Source: Ekhidna lutea (GTDB lineage: Bacteria; Bacteroidota; Bacteroidia; Cytophagales; Cyclobacteriaceae). From it: a DNA stretch of 64,000 bases. Of the stretch, positions 46,541-54,034 are shown one piece after another. Where the stretch lies: assembly GCF_900188325.1 (NCBI RefSeq), contig NZ_FZPD01000001.1, positions 434,001 to 498,000 of the forward strand, read 5' to 3'. Every line of letters begins with the position of its first letter. Position 1 is the first letter of the stretch. Under the pieces are notes generated by a model. The model had not been told where the DNA came from. It saw nothing but the letters and a program-made list of their open reading frames with translations, and did no database searches. The translations under genes were made by a program, and so were the position numbers.

Positions 46541-47269
46541 TCAGAGCTTATCTTGTTCAAGTTGCTCCAGCATTTGGTTGATCGACTCTATGCCCGACTG
46601 ATACAGGCTTTTTTGTGTGTCAGACTGATATTGACGTGCGATGATCAATACCTCCAGCGGACGATCTGAAAGTAAGGATTCCGTGTCAAGTGTAGGTATG
46701 GGCCTGGGGTCATCCCGATATTGCTCACTGGAAAAACTGAAGGTATTGGATTGGCTCCATAAGTAGGCGTATTTATCAAAAATCAATGGCTCATATTTAT
46801 CACGTATGAAGTTGTTGGAAATATTTTCTCTGGCGATGATTTTCTCCGTTAGCGAGTAATACTCTCTGATTTTTTGCTGCAATTCATTTTCAAACAACGT
46901 GAGACCGCCGGAATTATCAAGGGCATTAAATCCCGTTTTGTTGGGAGAAAAATTGTACTCAAGAATGAGTGAGACGATGTAGTTGCTTGTGTTCGAATCA
47001 ATCGGTTCCAGTGTTTTAAACTGGCGAAACAGACGAATGCACGAGTTAATGTTAGCCTCCATTTGGTCATTCAACTCTTTTAGATCAACCAAGTCCGCTT
47101 TCATGTCCTGAATCAGGACTTGCTTGTGCACTTCAGCGGTATTTTGAAGTTTTCTGTTTTCATTCCAGGTGTTAAGCATGAAAGCTCCGAGAATACCAAT
47201 GGTGATAACCAGAATCTCAAGGATGTATTCCGGCCATTTTTCCTTTAGTGTGATGAAGATGCGTTTCAT
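46541..47269 (-). CDS. DUF6090 membrane protein, type B (copy B1)
   Basis: A 242-residue protein with the type B opening MKRIFITLKEKWPEYILEIL, a transmembrane helix (about 15-35, ILEILVITIGILGAFMLN) and the boundary motif TWNENRK. The exported part is helical, with the motif FNALDNSGGLTLFENELQQK and IREYYSLTEKI. It overlaps B2 by 4 bases and is the last gene of the type B block. Confidence 0.82.
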   Translation of the reverse strand: MKRIFITLKEKWPEYILEILVITIGILGAFMLNTWNENRKLQNTAEVHKQVLIQDMKADLVDLKELNDQMEANINSCIRLFRQFKTLEPIDSNTSNYIVSLILEYNFSPNKTGFNALDNSGGLTLFENELQQKIREYYSLTEKIIARENISNNFIRDKYEPLIFDKYAYLWSQSNTFSFSSEQYRDDPRPIPTLDTESLLSDRPLEVLIIARQYQSDTQKSLYQSGIESINQMLEQLEQDKL

Positions 47270-47946
47270 TGATTCAGCTCTGTTTCAATTTTTTTTTGCA
47301 ACTCACGATTATTCTCAAGAAACCTCCTGAGTGCGGCAAGTGTTTGTGTATTGTTGTCCTTGGCTCCAATAAGTTCTGTTTGAAGTGCGGTAAAGAATTC
47401 ATCACTTCTTTTTTTAGGTTGAGCTTTATTGAGCCATTCGAAGTTTTTAATGTAAGTCCGAACGAAGGGAATTAAATGAACATTAAATTGACTTTCGACA
47501 TCCAGCAATCCCGATTGAGTTCGGTTTTGGGTATACTCGTAATACTTGGAAATATCGTTTTTCAACTCATTGTTTGATATCGAAATGCTTGAGGTTTTTA
47601 ATGTTTCATACGCATTATCAATTGGGTAGTACTTGTAGAAGTTGATGAAAAGTGCAAGATGTTTGGAGAGCGTATCTTCATTCATGTTTTGTAAGTCACC
47701 ACTCCTCATATATGAAATACTTTTTACTGAATTGCTTAACTGAGTTTCTGCTTTTAATAGTTGGGATCTGTCTTCTTTTAAATTATCCAGAATCTCATAT
47801 AGCATTCTTTGTTCATCAGCTCTTTGCTTTCTATTTTCATTCCAGTTGTTAAGCGTAAAAGCCCCAAGGATACCTATGGTGATCACCAGAATTTCTAAGA
47901 GATATTCCGGCCATTTTTGGGAGAGGGTTTGAACTATTCTTTTCAT
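47266..47946 (-). CDS. DUF6090 membrane protein, type B (copy B2)
   Basis: A 226-residue protein opening MKRIVQTLSQKWPEYLLEIL with transmembrane helix and NNWNENRK boundary. The motif region reads YETLKTSSISISNNELKND and ISKYYEYTQ. It overlaps B1 by 4 bases. Its start is separated from the B3 stop by a 5'-end remnant and a 19-base palindrome, where the other junctions have a direct ATGA overlap. Confidence 0.82.
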   Translation of the reverse strand: MKRIVQTLSQKWPEYLLEILVITIGILGAFTLNNWNENRKQRADEQRMLYEILDNLKEDRSQLLKAETQLSNSVKSISYMRSGDLQNMNEDTLSKHLALFINFYKYYPIDNAYETLKTSSISISNNELKNDISKYYEYTQNRTQSGLLDVESQFNVHLIPFVRTYIKNFEWLNKAQPKKRSDEFFTALQTELIGAKDNNTQTLAALRRFLENNRELQKKIETELNQ

Positions 47947-47992
47947 TTTATTGGCGGTGAGCCTGCCTGCCGCAGGCAGGGATTCGTTTCAT
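47947..47992 (-). pseudogene. DUF6090 5'-end remnant with palindrome (R1)
   Basis: On the minus strand ATGAAACGAATC begins at 47992 and overlaps the B3 stop as ATGA, as an intact type B gene would. A palindrome at 47962-47980 interrupts it before CTCACCGCC. Then AATAAA leads to the intact B2 start. Confidence 0.65.
47962..47980. mobile_element. 19-base palindromic insert (CCTGCCT type)
   Basis: CCTGCCTGCCGCAGGCAGG, a perfect palindrome with 9-base arms around a central C. It lies inside the R1 remnant at the same point as in R5. Confidence 0.65.
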
Positions 47993-48735
47993 CTTATTCG
48001 TTCTAATATTATCGAGTCATTTTTCATCACCTTCTTGTATGGCGTTTTCTCAATCGAAAAATTGAGCGTGCTCTCTTCTTCAATCAGCCTTAAAATCAAC
48101 ATTGCCAGGACTCTTCTGTGATTGGTTCTGTCTCTAAGAACATTAGTGAGACGATCAACGTCATCAAGGATGATCGTGAATTCATTAACTCTTTTAAGGG
48201 TTTCAAAATCCTCTGGTTTTGCTTTGTGAACGCCCCACTTTCGAGTAAAATATTTGGGATACAATTTATCTAACTGATCATGGAGATGATCATCAAAAGT
48301 CACAAAACGCCGGGAATCTTGATAGTAATGAATGATCTCGTTTTTCAGAGAATCATTATCTATGATTTCTATACCCACGTTATTCAAACGGTCGAAAGCA
48401 ACATAATCAGATTCTGGCGATTTTAACATCCGAAGTTGAGCAAGAGCCGTATCCAGTCCCTCCGAATAGGGCTCGTTATTCTTAATAATATCCTTGAGAA
48501 ACCTTGCACTCGCTCCTGCTTTTTCATTATCCTCAAGCGTATTAATGAAATGGAGTGTATCGCTTCTAATTCTGGAATGAAGTTCTTTGAACAGCCGGTT
48601 TTTTAACTGATCTTCCTTTCGTTCCTCGTTCCAGTTATTAAGCGCAAAAGCTCCAAGAATACCGACGGTAATCACCAGAATTTCGAGGAGATATTCCGGC
48701 CATTTTTGGGAGAGGGTGGTGAAGATGCGTTTCAT
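47989..48735 (-). CDS. DUF6090 membrane protein, type B (copy B3)
   Basis: A 248-residue protein opening MKRIFTTLSQKWPEYLLEIL, transmembrane helix with ITVGILGAFALNNWNEERK, then a helical exported domain. The motif reads FDRLNNVGIEIIDNDSLKNE and IIHYYQDSRR. It overlaps B4 by 4 bases. The stop TGA lies in the ATG of remnant R1. Confidence 0.82.
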   Translation of the reverse strand: MKRIFTTLSQKWPEYLLEILVITVGILGAFALNNWNEERKEDQLKNRLFKELHSRIRSDTLHFINTLEDNEKAGASARFLKDIIKNNEPYSEGLDTALAQLRMLKSPESDYVAFDRLNNVGIEIIDNDSLKNEIIHYYQDSRRFVTFDDHLHDQLDKLYPKYFTRKWGVHKAKPEDFETLKRVNEFTIILDDVDRLTNVLRDRTNHRRVLAMLILRLIEEESTLNFSIEKTPYKKVMKNDSIILERIR

Positions 48736-49442
48736 TTAGATAGGTTTTGATTGATCAGCTCTAATATTTCTTCTATTTTGATCAAATGATTCTTATATTC
48801 TTCTTTCATCTGCTTGGAGGTGAATTTTTGCATTATCAAGGGCTTACGAAGACTCGGGTGACTCACATACTTTAGCATGTCATCCATTTTGACGGGTAGA
48901 TTACCATTGGGTAAAATATCCACGGGTTCCTCAGGATTCATGTTGTAACAAAGCCTTGTAAAGAGTGGTCTAATCTCGTTCTCTACAACTTTAATATAGA
49001 ACGCACGGTTCTCTTCGTTTTTTCCGTAATCCAAGTACAAACTTTGAAGACGCTGGACTAACGAGTCATCCAAAAGCCCAAGTTGGCCGGAGGACTTTAT
49101 TTGCTCAAATGCACTTTGATCAAAATCAACAGCCGCGCTGGCAAGTGAGGTAAAAGATGCAAATCTCAGGGATAAAGAGTCCGCCGAAGCTTTATTCTTA
49201 AGAATAAGATTGTACGCAGAATCTCTTCGATTAATCGTTTCTATTCCTTCCTCCAGAGAAATTCTGTCCCGATAAAGATTGCTTCTGATTTGAAGAACCA
49301 TCGTATGCGATTCCAAAGATGCCTTTCTTCTTTCATTCCAATTATTCAAAGCAAAGGCCCCCAATATACCGATGGTTATAACCAGAATCTCGAGGAGGTA
49401 TTCCGGCCATTTTTGAGAGAGGGTATTTATTATTCTTTTCAT
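48732..49442 (-). CDS. DUF6090 membrane protein, type B (copy B4)
   Basis: A 236-residue protein with the type B opening (MKRIINTLSQKWPEYLLEIL), transmembrane helix and NNWNERRK boundary. The motif reads FEQIKSSGQLGLLDDSLVQR and LQSLYLDYG. It overlaps B3 by 4 bases. A remnant with palindrome (R2) lies directly before its start, in the same arrangement as before B2. Confidence 0.82.
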   Translation of the reverse strand: MKRIINTLSQKWPEYLLEILVITIGILGAFALNNWNERRKASLESHTMVLQIRSNLYRDRISLEEGIETINRRDSAYNLILKNKASADSLSLRFASFTSLASAAVDFDQSAFEQIKSSGQLGLLDDSLVQRLQSLYLDYGKNEENRAFYIKVVENEIRPLFTRLCYNMNPEEPVDILPNGNLPVKMDDMLKYVSHPSLRKPLIMQKFTSKQMKEEYKNHLIKIEEILELINQNLSK

Positions 49443-49491
49443 ATTATTGGTGGTGAGCCACCTGCCTGGCTCAGGCAGGAATGCGTTTCAT
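49443..49491 (-). pseudogene. DUF6090 5'-end remnant with palindrome (R2)
   Basis: ATGAAACGCATT starts at 49491 (minus strand) and overlaps the B5 stop as ATGA. A palindrome follows, then TGGCTCACCACCAATAAT and the intact B4 ATG. The layout matches R1 almost base for base outside the palindrome loop. Confidence 0.65.
49461..49479. mobile_element. 19-base palindromic insert (CCTGCCT type)
   Basis: CCTGCCTGGCTCAGGCAGG with 8-base arms around GCT, inside remnant R2. Confidence 0.6.
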
Positions 49492-50228
49492 TGTACTTCC
49501 TTTATCTCCTTTCGTATGGCAGTAAGCAAATTATGCAATCTATTCATGTGCCCGGTAGCGTATTGATACGATAATTCCCGGTTTACTCCCCTGGAGTTTC
49601 TTAAGTGTATCGGCGTTTCCGGATCTTGTCTAAATCCATCCCAATCCAAAAGATATTGTGACATGGAATCTACAGCAATAAAAGCTCCTTTTGCCTTCCA
49701 ATAGTCCGTCATCATTGAGAGATCAAAATATCGATTCTTATGTCGGTTATATTCGGCCTTTATTTCGCGGCTTTCGTAAAACTGGAAATTCACATAGCTC
49801 TCCAGTCTTCCATAGTAAGAACTAATCAGATTTTTTAAGGAGTCATTCTGAATGATACCAAGTCGACCTGAAGACACGATTTCATCATAAGTAGGTGAAC
49901 TGCTCTGAAACCAGACGAATCTACCACTGAAGAAAACGCAGCTGACTATCGAGTCCATGTTAGCCGCGGGATTGTCTAAGTTATTCAAGAGGTAATCTCC
50001 TCGGCCTTCATGTCCCTTGTTTAAGTCTATATATCTTGCCAACGTTAAACTATCACTTACCACTTCTTTATGAAGTCGGTTGAGAAGATAAACTTCATTA
50101 TTACGATCTTTTCTGTTTTCATTCCAATTGTTCAAAGTAAAAGCCCCAAGAATACCTATGGTAATCACCAGAATCTCGAGGAGGTATTTGTACCATTCAG
50201 CATGAAGATGTTCAATTATTTTTTTCAT
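49488..50228 (-). CDS. DUF6090 membrane protein, type B (copy B5)
   Basis: A 246-residue protein with a variant opening (MKKIIEHLHAEWYKYLLEIL), the usual transmembrane helix and NNWNENRK boundary. The motif reads YDEIVSSGRLGIIQNDSLKN and LISSYYGRLE. It is the first gene of the type B block and follows a channel gene, from which it is separated by remnant R3. Confidence 0.82.
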   Translation of the reverse strand: MKKIIEHLHAEWYKYLLEILVITIGILGAFTLNNWNENRKDRNNEVYLLNRLHKEVVSDSLTLARYIDLNKGHEGRGDYLLNNLDNPAANMDSIVSCVFFSGRFVWFQSSSPTYDEIVSSGRLGIIQNDSLKNLISSYYGRLESYVNFQFYESREIKAEYNRHKNRYFDLSMMTDYWKAKGAFIAVDSMSQYLLDWDGFRQDPETPIHLRNSRGVNRELSYQYATGHMNRLHNLLTAIRKEIKEVQ

Positions 50229-50299
50229 AGTAGATCATTGGATTCCGGCCTCCCGATAATTATCGGGATTTGGGACAGAGTGGTTAAGATGCGTTTCAT
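50229..50299 (-). pseudogene. DUF6090 5'-end remnant with a second palindrome type (R3)
   Basis: The minus strand reads ATGAAACGCATCTTAACCAC from 50299, a type B gene start 1 base after the channel stop. It continues to CCCAAA, is broken by an 18-base palindrome, resumes with GGCCGGAAT, and then gives way to the intact B5 start. Confidence 0.65.
50251..50268. mobile_element. 18-base perfect palindrome
   Basis: TCCCGATAATTATCGGGA, unrelated in sequence to the CCTGCCT type. It lies between CCCAAA and GGCCGGAAT of a type B gene start. Confidence 0.55.
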
Positions 50300-50300
50300 A

Positions 50301-52040
50301 TCAATTCAATATTTGTCCAATTAAACTCACTAAAAAAATACTGAGAAGGAACCAACCAACGAACCCTTGAACAATGGTCACGTATCTGGCCAAACCTCGG
50401 GTCGGGATTTCTCCAAATCCTAAAGTGGAAAAAGCATTTAGACTAAGGGTGATAGCGTTCAAACAGCGGATGATCAGTACCCAGATCAGGTAAACAAACA
50501 AGTATATTCCAATAAGGAAACTGGTGGTTGCCTTTCTACCGGCTGGCAAATCAGCCCACTTTCCATCCAGAATATCGGTACGCTTCAATACGCTCCGGGT
50601 CAGGTTAAATCGACTGGTAGATGCGTTGTAAAGCGGCTTACTCAACCACTTGAAATAGACTGGAAGCTCCTTCTCACTGGTGCTCATGAAAGATTTGAAT
50701 TCTTCGTAATCTCGGTATTGATCTTTGGTCTCTTTTTCAAATAGGTCAGACAGTCCCTCGTTAGATTTGAAATAGCTACCCAGATAGGACAACCGCCCCA
50801 TCAGTTTCCTTGAATTGGTTGTATTCCAGCTACTAGGGAAGAAAAAATAGAAAATACTGAAGGCGAGGACGACCTGAAAGAAGATGACAATGGCCTTAGC
50901 AGGGCGGGTTCCATAGTCACTAAACACTCTGGTGAATCGATTGATTTGGTAATCGAAGTATCGGTTGAAGGTTGGGTCTCGTTCATACAGCAGCAGCGAA
51001 CGGGCCGTCATCTTATTCCGCATCTCGATGTAGGCTGTGTTATAGGAATCTGACTCCCCTCTGATTTTATAAATATTGAGCAGTTTATAGTAACTGGCAA
51101 TCAATTGATCAAAGGCTTCCTTTCTCAGCAACTCCTCATCCGATCGACCCCAATAGAATAAGGAGAGCATGGAATCCAGATCAAGCGTTTTTGGATTTTT
51201 CTTAAATTCATTCAGTGCATCCCCAACCTCGGATGACCAGTATAGTGCCAGTTTATTTTCAAGATTGGAGAATGGAATGTAGGTGTTGGATGATGGCAGT
51301 TCAGTTCCCTGTATGCTGATACTGCCCAACTCTGAATTGTAAATATCGATGGCCGTCTCTATGTTCAATCGCACCAGATTCACGCCTATTAGGAAACGAC
51401 AACTGTCAATGTAAATGGAGGATACTTTATTTTGTACCTCGAGATACGGAATGTCACAATTTTCTAACCTCAAGGAAGGTGTGTCGTCAATAGCGCTGAT
51501 ATGTAATTCAGATTCGATCTGACAATTGAAAAAGCCAATGGGTGTGGGGGCAACAGGATTGTTAAGGTTTATTCGTTTGAATTTACAATGGTAATGGTTG
51601 AGAAAAAAACGTGTTTTCATTAGTCTGGGCTGATAAATATCATCAAAAACACTGTTGAAAAACGCAAACCGGCTGTTTTCTAAATAGTACATTTCAAATG
51701 GTTTCTCGAAATGCAGATTGCCAATTACAATGGGATTAAAACTGCCTAGGTCCGCCCATCGAAATCTAATATCATAAACCACGATATGCTTCGTAATATG
51801 AGTTCGTTTAACCGAACTGGCCAATATAGAATCAAAAACATCCATGGTCTGCCATGCAATGTGTCGGTCTTTGACAGGATCAATGCGAACCTCAATCTTA
51901 TTCTGTCGATAAACGCTATCCGGCCAGTTATTAATCTCTTCGATCCAGTCGGTGACGGATGGTATGGTACGCCAGTTTTCTTCCTGCGCATGGCACACAA
52001 GACGTAGCGACAGCAATATGAGCAAGGCGGCTATTCTCAT
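50301..52040 (-). CDS. ion channel protein with exported beta-helix-like domain (copy C1)
   Basis: A 579-residue protein: signal peptide (about 1-19), an exported strand-repeat domain (about 60-270; DTPSLRLENCDIPYLEVQNK and SSIYIDSCRFLIGVNLVRLN) resembling a right-handed beta-helix, a helical segment (about 300-370), transmembrane helix (about 378-402), linker (about 402-500), and two closing transmembrane helices around the pore loop STLGFGEIP (538-546). The loop resembles a two-pore-type potassium channel filter. It is the most divergent of four paralogues. It follows a repeat-bearing spacer. Confidence 0.72.
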   Translation of the reverse strand: MRIAALLILLSLRLVCHAQEENWRTIPSVTDWIEEINNWPDSVYRQNKIEVRIDPVKDRHIAWQTMDVFDSILASSVKRTHITKHIVVYDIRFRWADLGSFNPIVIGNLHFEKPFEMYYLENSRFAFFNSVFDDIYQPRLMKTRFFLNHYHCKFKRINLNNPVAPTPIGFFNCQIESELHISAIDDTPSLRLENCDIPYLEVQNKVSSIYIDSCRFLIGVNLVRLNIETAIDIYNSELGSISIQGTELPSSNTYIPFSNLENKLALYWSSEVGDALNEFKKNPKTLDLDSMLSLFYWGRSDEELLRKEAFDQLIASYYKLLNIYKIRGESDSYNTAYIEMRNKMTARSLLLYERDPTFNRYFDYQINRFTRVFSDYGTRPAKAIVIFFQVVLAFSIFYFFFPSSWNTTNSRKLMGRLSYLGSYFKSNEGLSDLFEKETKDQYRDYEEFKSFMSTSEKELPVYFKWLSKPLYNASTSRFNLTRSVLKRTDILDGKWADLPAGRKATTSFLIGIYLFVYLIWVLIIRCLNAITLSLNAFSTLGFGEIPTRGLARYVTIVQGFVGWFLLSIFLVSLIGQILN

Positions 52041-52085
52041 TGGCGGTTAGGTTGGTGTCCTGAAGATACCGGAAAACGGGGAGAA
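52041..52085 (-). promoter_or_regulatory. conserved leader before channel gene C1
   Basis: About 50 bases before the start match the leaders of C2 (53893-53942) and C3 (55832-55880), with the shared blocks CAGGTTAG or TAGGTTGG, CCTGAAGATACCGGAAAA and GGCAAT as read on the plus strand. Such conservation outside coding sequence suggests a leader or promoter copied with the gene. Confidence 0.4.
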
Positions 52086-52099
52086 GGGCAATATCAATT

Positions 52100-52195
52100 C
52101 TGTACCACTGATTAGGCTGATTATGGGATTGCGCAGATTTAAACCGGATTGAAATCCACGTTTATCCACTAATCCGGTTCATCTGCGTTTCAGAC
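52100..52195. repeat. imperfect long hairpin repeat after channel C2 stop
   Basis: CGCAGAT (52132-52138) pairs with ATCTGCG (52181-52187), and AACCGGATT (52142-52150) pairs with AATCCGGTT (52171-52179). It begins at the C2 stop codon. A related copy lies at 55891-55985. Confidence 0.6.
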
Positions 52196-53892
52196 TAATT
52201 CAGCAACTGACTTATCAGTGACACACTAAAAATCGTCAACATAAACCACCCAATAAACCCCTGGATAATTGCCAAATATCTCGGCAAACCTTTAATCGGA
52301 ATCTCCCCAAAACCGAGTGTAGTAAAGGTGTTGATCGAGAGCATAATAGCGTTCAATACTTTTATGAAAATGTCGTAGATGAGAGCCATGATAAATGCTC
52401 CGATGACCAGAGTTGATTTAAAGAACTTACCATTCTCTGGCACCTCACTCCACTTGCCATTCAGCACATCGATCCTGGATAGAAACCACCCTGAGAGTCG
52501 TGAACCGGAAACAGACCATTTGTAAAGGGGAAGTGCTGTGACATAGAAAAACTTAGGAGCTGTTTTTCCTTGCTGCTCCAGATAATCTCTAAACTCATGA
52601 AATGGCATCAACTCCTTTTCCTTTTCTTCCTGATACACTTCACTGGCTCCTTCGTTTCTGTTTAGATATTTTAGAAAGAAACGATACCTGTTCATGATCC
52701 TCGTACGGCCGTGGGCATCCCAGGAGTTGGGGAAGAAGAGGTAGATGAGTGCGAAGAAGATGATGACGTAGAAAGAAAAAATGATCGCCCGGGCAGGCTC
52801 TGTGCCATAAGCAGAAAAGATTTTCAGAAACTGATTGATCTTCCAGGTGAAGAAACCTTTGAAACTTGGGTTGTTTTCATATTGATAGGCAAGGTGCCGG
52901 GTTTCAAGATTCTTCATTTCCACAAAACAGGCGCCATAGCTCTGACGATCTCCTCGATTCTGGTAACCACTCAGCAAAAGTTTATAGGAAGCAATTAAGT
53001 TGTCATATTCTTCGCTAAGCGCAAAATCCATGTTGTCCGTTGCGAAATATTTTGCTCTGTTTGGATTTGTCATTGAAATAGGGAGAACAAACAGTTTTTC
53101 GCTCACCTGATCAAAGGGTATGTAGGTATTATTTGCGGGAAATTGAGCACCAGAAACTTCTATCGAATCTATCTGATTCCTTACCAAATGAACGGACGCA
53201 TCAAACAGCGAGCTTTGTAGAGATATTTCGGATAGCCTGGAATCTCTTATGTGCAACTGAGAGAACTTACTCCAGCCCAAGTCGGCCCGATATATATCAC
53301 TATTTTCCACAATCAAGGAGGGCAAACTGGGGGTTCGGGTAAATTGAATATGTTCGTTGATTTTGGAGTCCTGAATGTTCACAAATAGTTCATCCTGTAT
53401 ATCAAAGAAGGCCACCCAGGATTTGAAGTGGCAGGAAATGAAATTAAAATAAGAGGGATTTTGTTGATAGGAAATAATGAATTCTTGCTCAAAAACCAAA
53501 TGGTAGGTGTGCAGGACAAGACTTTGGTAATCCTGAATTCTGAACCTCTTTTTAAATCGTATGTTCTTTAGTCTATAGTTGCCTGTGAGATAACTTCCAT
53601 TATGCCTACCAAAATCATTGTCAATTATCAAGCCGTTGATTTCTACAGGTTTATGTACCGTTGCAGCTATTTCTTCAACCGTATCATGGGATATAAAATA
53701 GTTTTCAGCAATCAGGGAATCTTTCTCCCCATCAATGATGACCTTGATATTTTCAACTTGATAAATCGAATCGGGCCAGTGGTTGATCTCTTCAATCCAG
53801 TCTGTTAAGGAAGGAATGACTCGATATTCTTCGTCCTGGGCGTGGCATACAAGTCCCAGTGACAGCAATGCGAGCAATGCGGTAATTCTCAT
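52195..53892 (-). CDS. ion channel protein with exported beta-helix-like domain (copy C2)
   Basis: A 565-residue paralogue of C1 with a signal peptide (MRITALLALLSLGLVCHAQ), an exported strand-repeat domain (about 60-270; TPSLPSLIVENSDIYRADLG) and the same channel module. The pore reads TTLGFGEIP (524-532). From about residue 365 to the end it is nearly identical to C3 and C4, while the exported domain is not. Start and stop are flanked by the conserved leader and a hairpin repeat. Confidence 0.74.
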   Translation of the reverse strand: MRITALLALLSLGLVCHAQDEEYRVIPSLTDWIEEINHWPDSIYQVENIKVIIDGEKDSLIAENYFISHDTVEEIAATVHKPVEINGLIIDNDFGRHNGSYLTGNYRLKNIRFKKRFRIQDYQSLVLHTYHLVFEQEFIISYQQNPSYFNFISCHFKSWVAFFDIQDELFVNIQDSKINEHIQFTRTPSLPSLIVENSDIYRADLGWSKFSQLHIRDSRLSEISLQSSLFDASVHLVRNQIDSIEVSGAQFPANNTYIPFDQVSEKLFVLPISMTNPNRAKYFATDNMDFALSEEYDNLIASYKLLLSGYQNRGDRQSYGACFVEMKNLETRHLAYQYENNPSFKGFFTWKINQFLKIFSAYGTEPARAIIFSFYVIIFFALIYLFFPNSWDAHGRTRIMNRYRFFLKYLNRNEGASEVYQEEKEKELMPFHEFRDYLEQQGKTAPKFFYVTALPLYKWSVSGSRLSGWFLSRIDVLNGKWSEVPENGKFFKSTLVIGAFIMALIYDIFIKVLNAIMLSINTFTTLGFGEIPIKGLPRYLAIIQGFIGWFMLTIFSVSLISQLLN

Positions 53893-53948
53893 GGTGATCA
53901 GGTTAGTGTCTTGAAATTACCGGAAAATGGGGAGAAGGGCAATTTGTG

Positions 53949-54033
53949 ACCCACCCCTTTATCCCCACCCGGGAGGGGATTGGATTCTCATTCAATTCAA
54001 CGATTCCCCTCCTCGGAGGGGTCAGGGGTGGGT
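53949..54033. repeat. paired G/C-rich inverted repeats in channel spacer
   Basis: ACCCACCCC...GGGGATT at 53949-53981 and ATTCCCC...GGGTGGGT at 54003-54033 form an inverted pair with about 20 bases between them. Each unit holds its own C-rich/G-rich hairpin. The same unit flanks the DUF559 gene, but there the ends are arranged the other way round. Confidence 0.65.
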
Positions 54034-54034
54034 T

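Noticed and set aside
46849-47070. Alternative frames inside DUF6090 and channel genes
   Set aside because: They lack family features and overlap clear coding frames throughout.
42105-50228. Tandem DUF6090 genes as a CRISPR-like or toxin-antitoxin array
   Set aside because: The repeated parts are coding membrane anchors of about 120 bases spaced by about 750 bases, and no small toxin or antitoxin pairs are present.
53949-54033. Reading the repeat pair as a DUF559 cassette that lost its gene
   Set aside because: The repeat ends are nested in the opposite order from the cassette at 58618-59058, so deletion of the gene cannot produce it.
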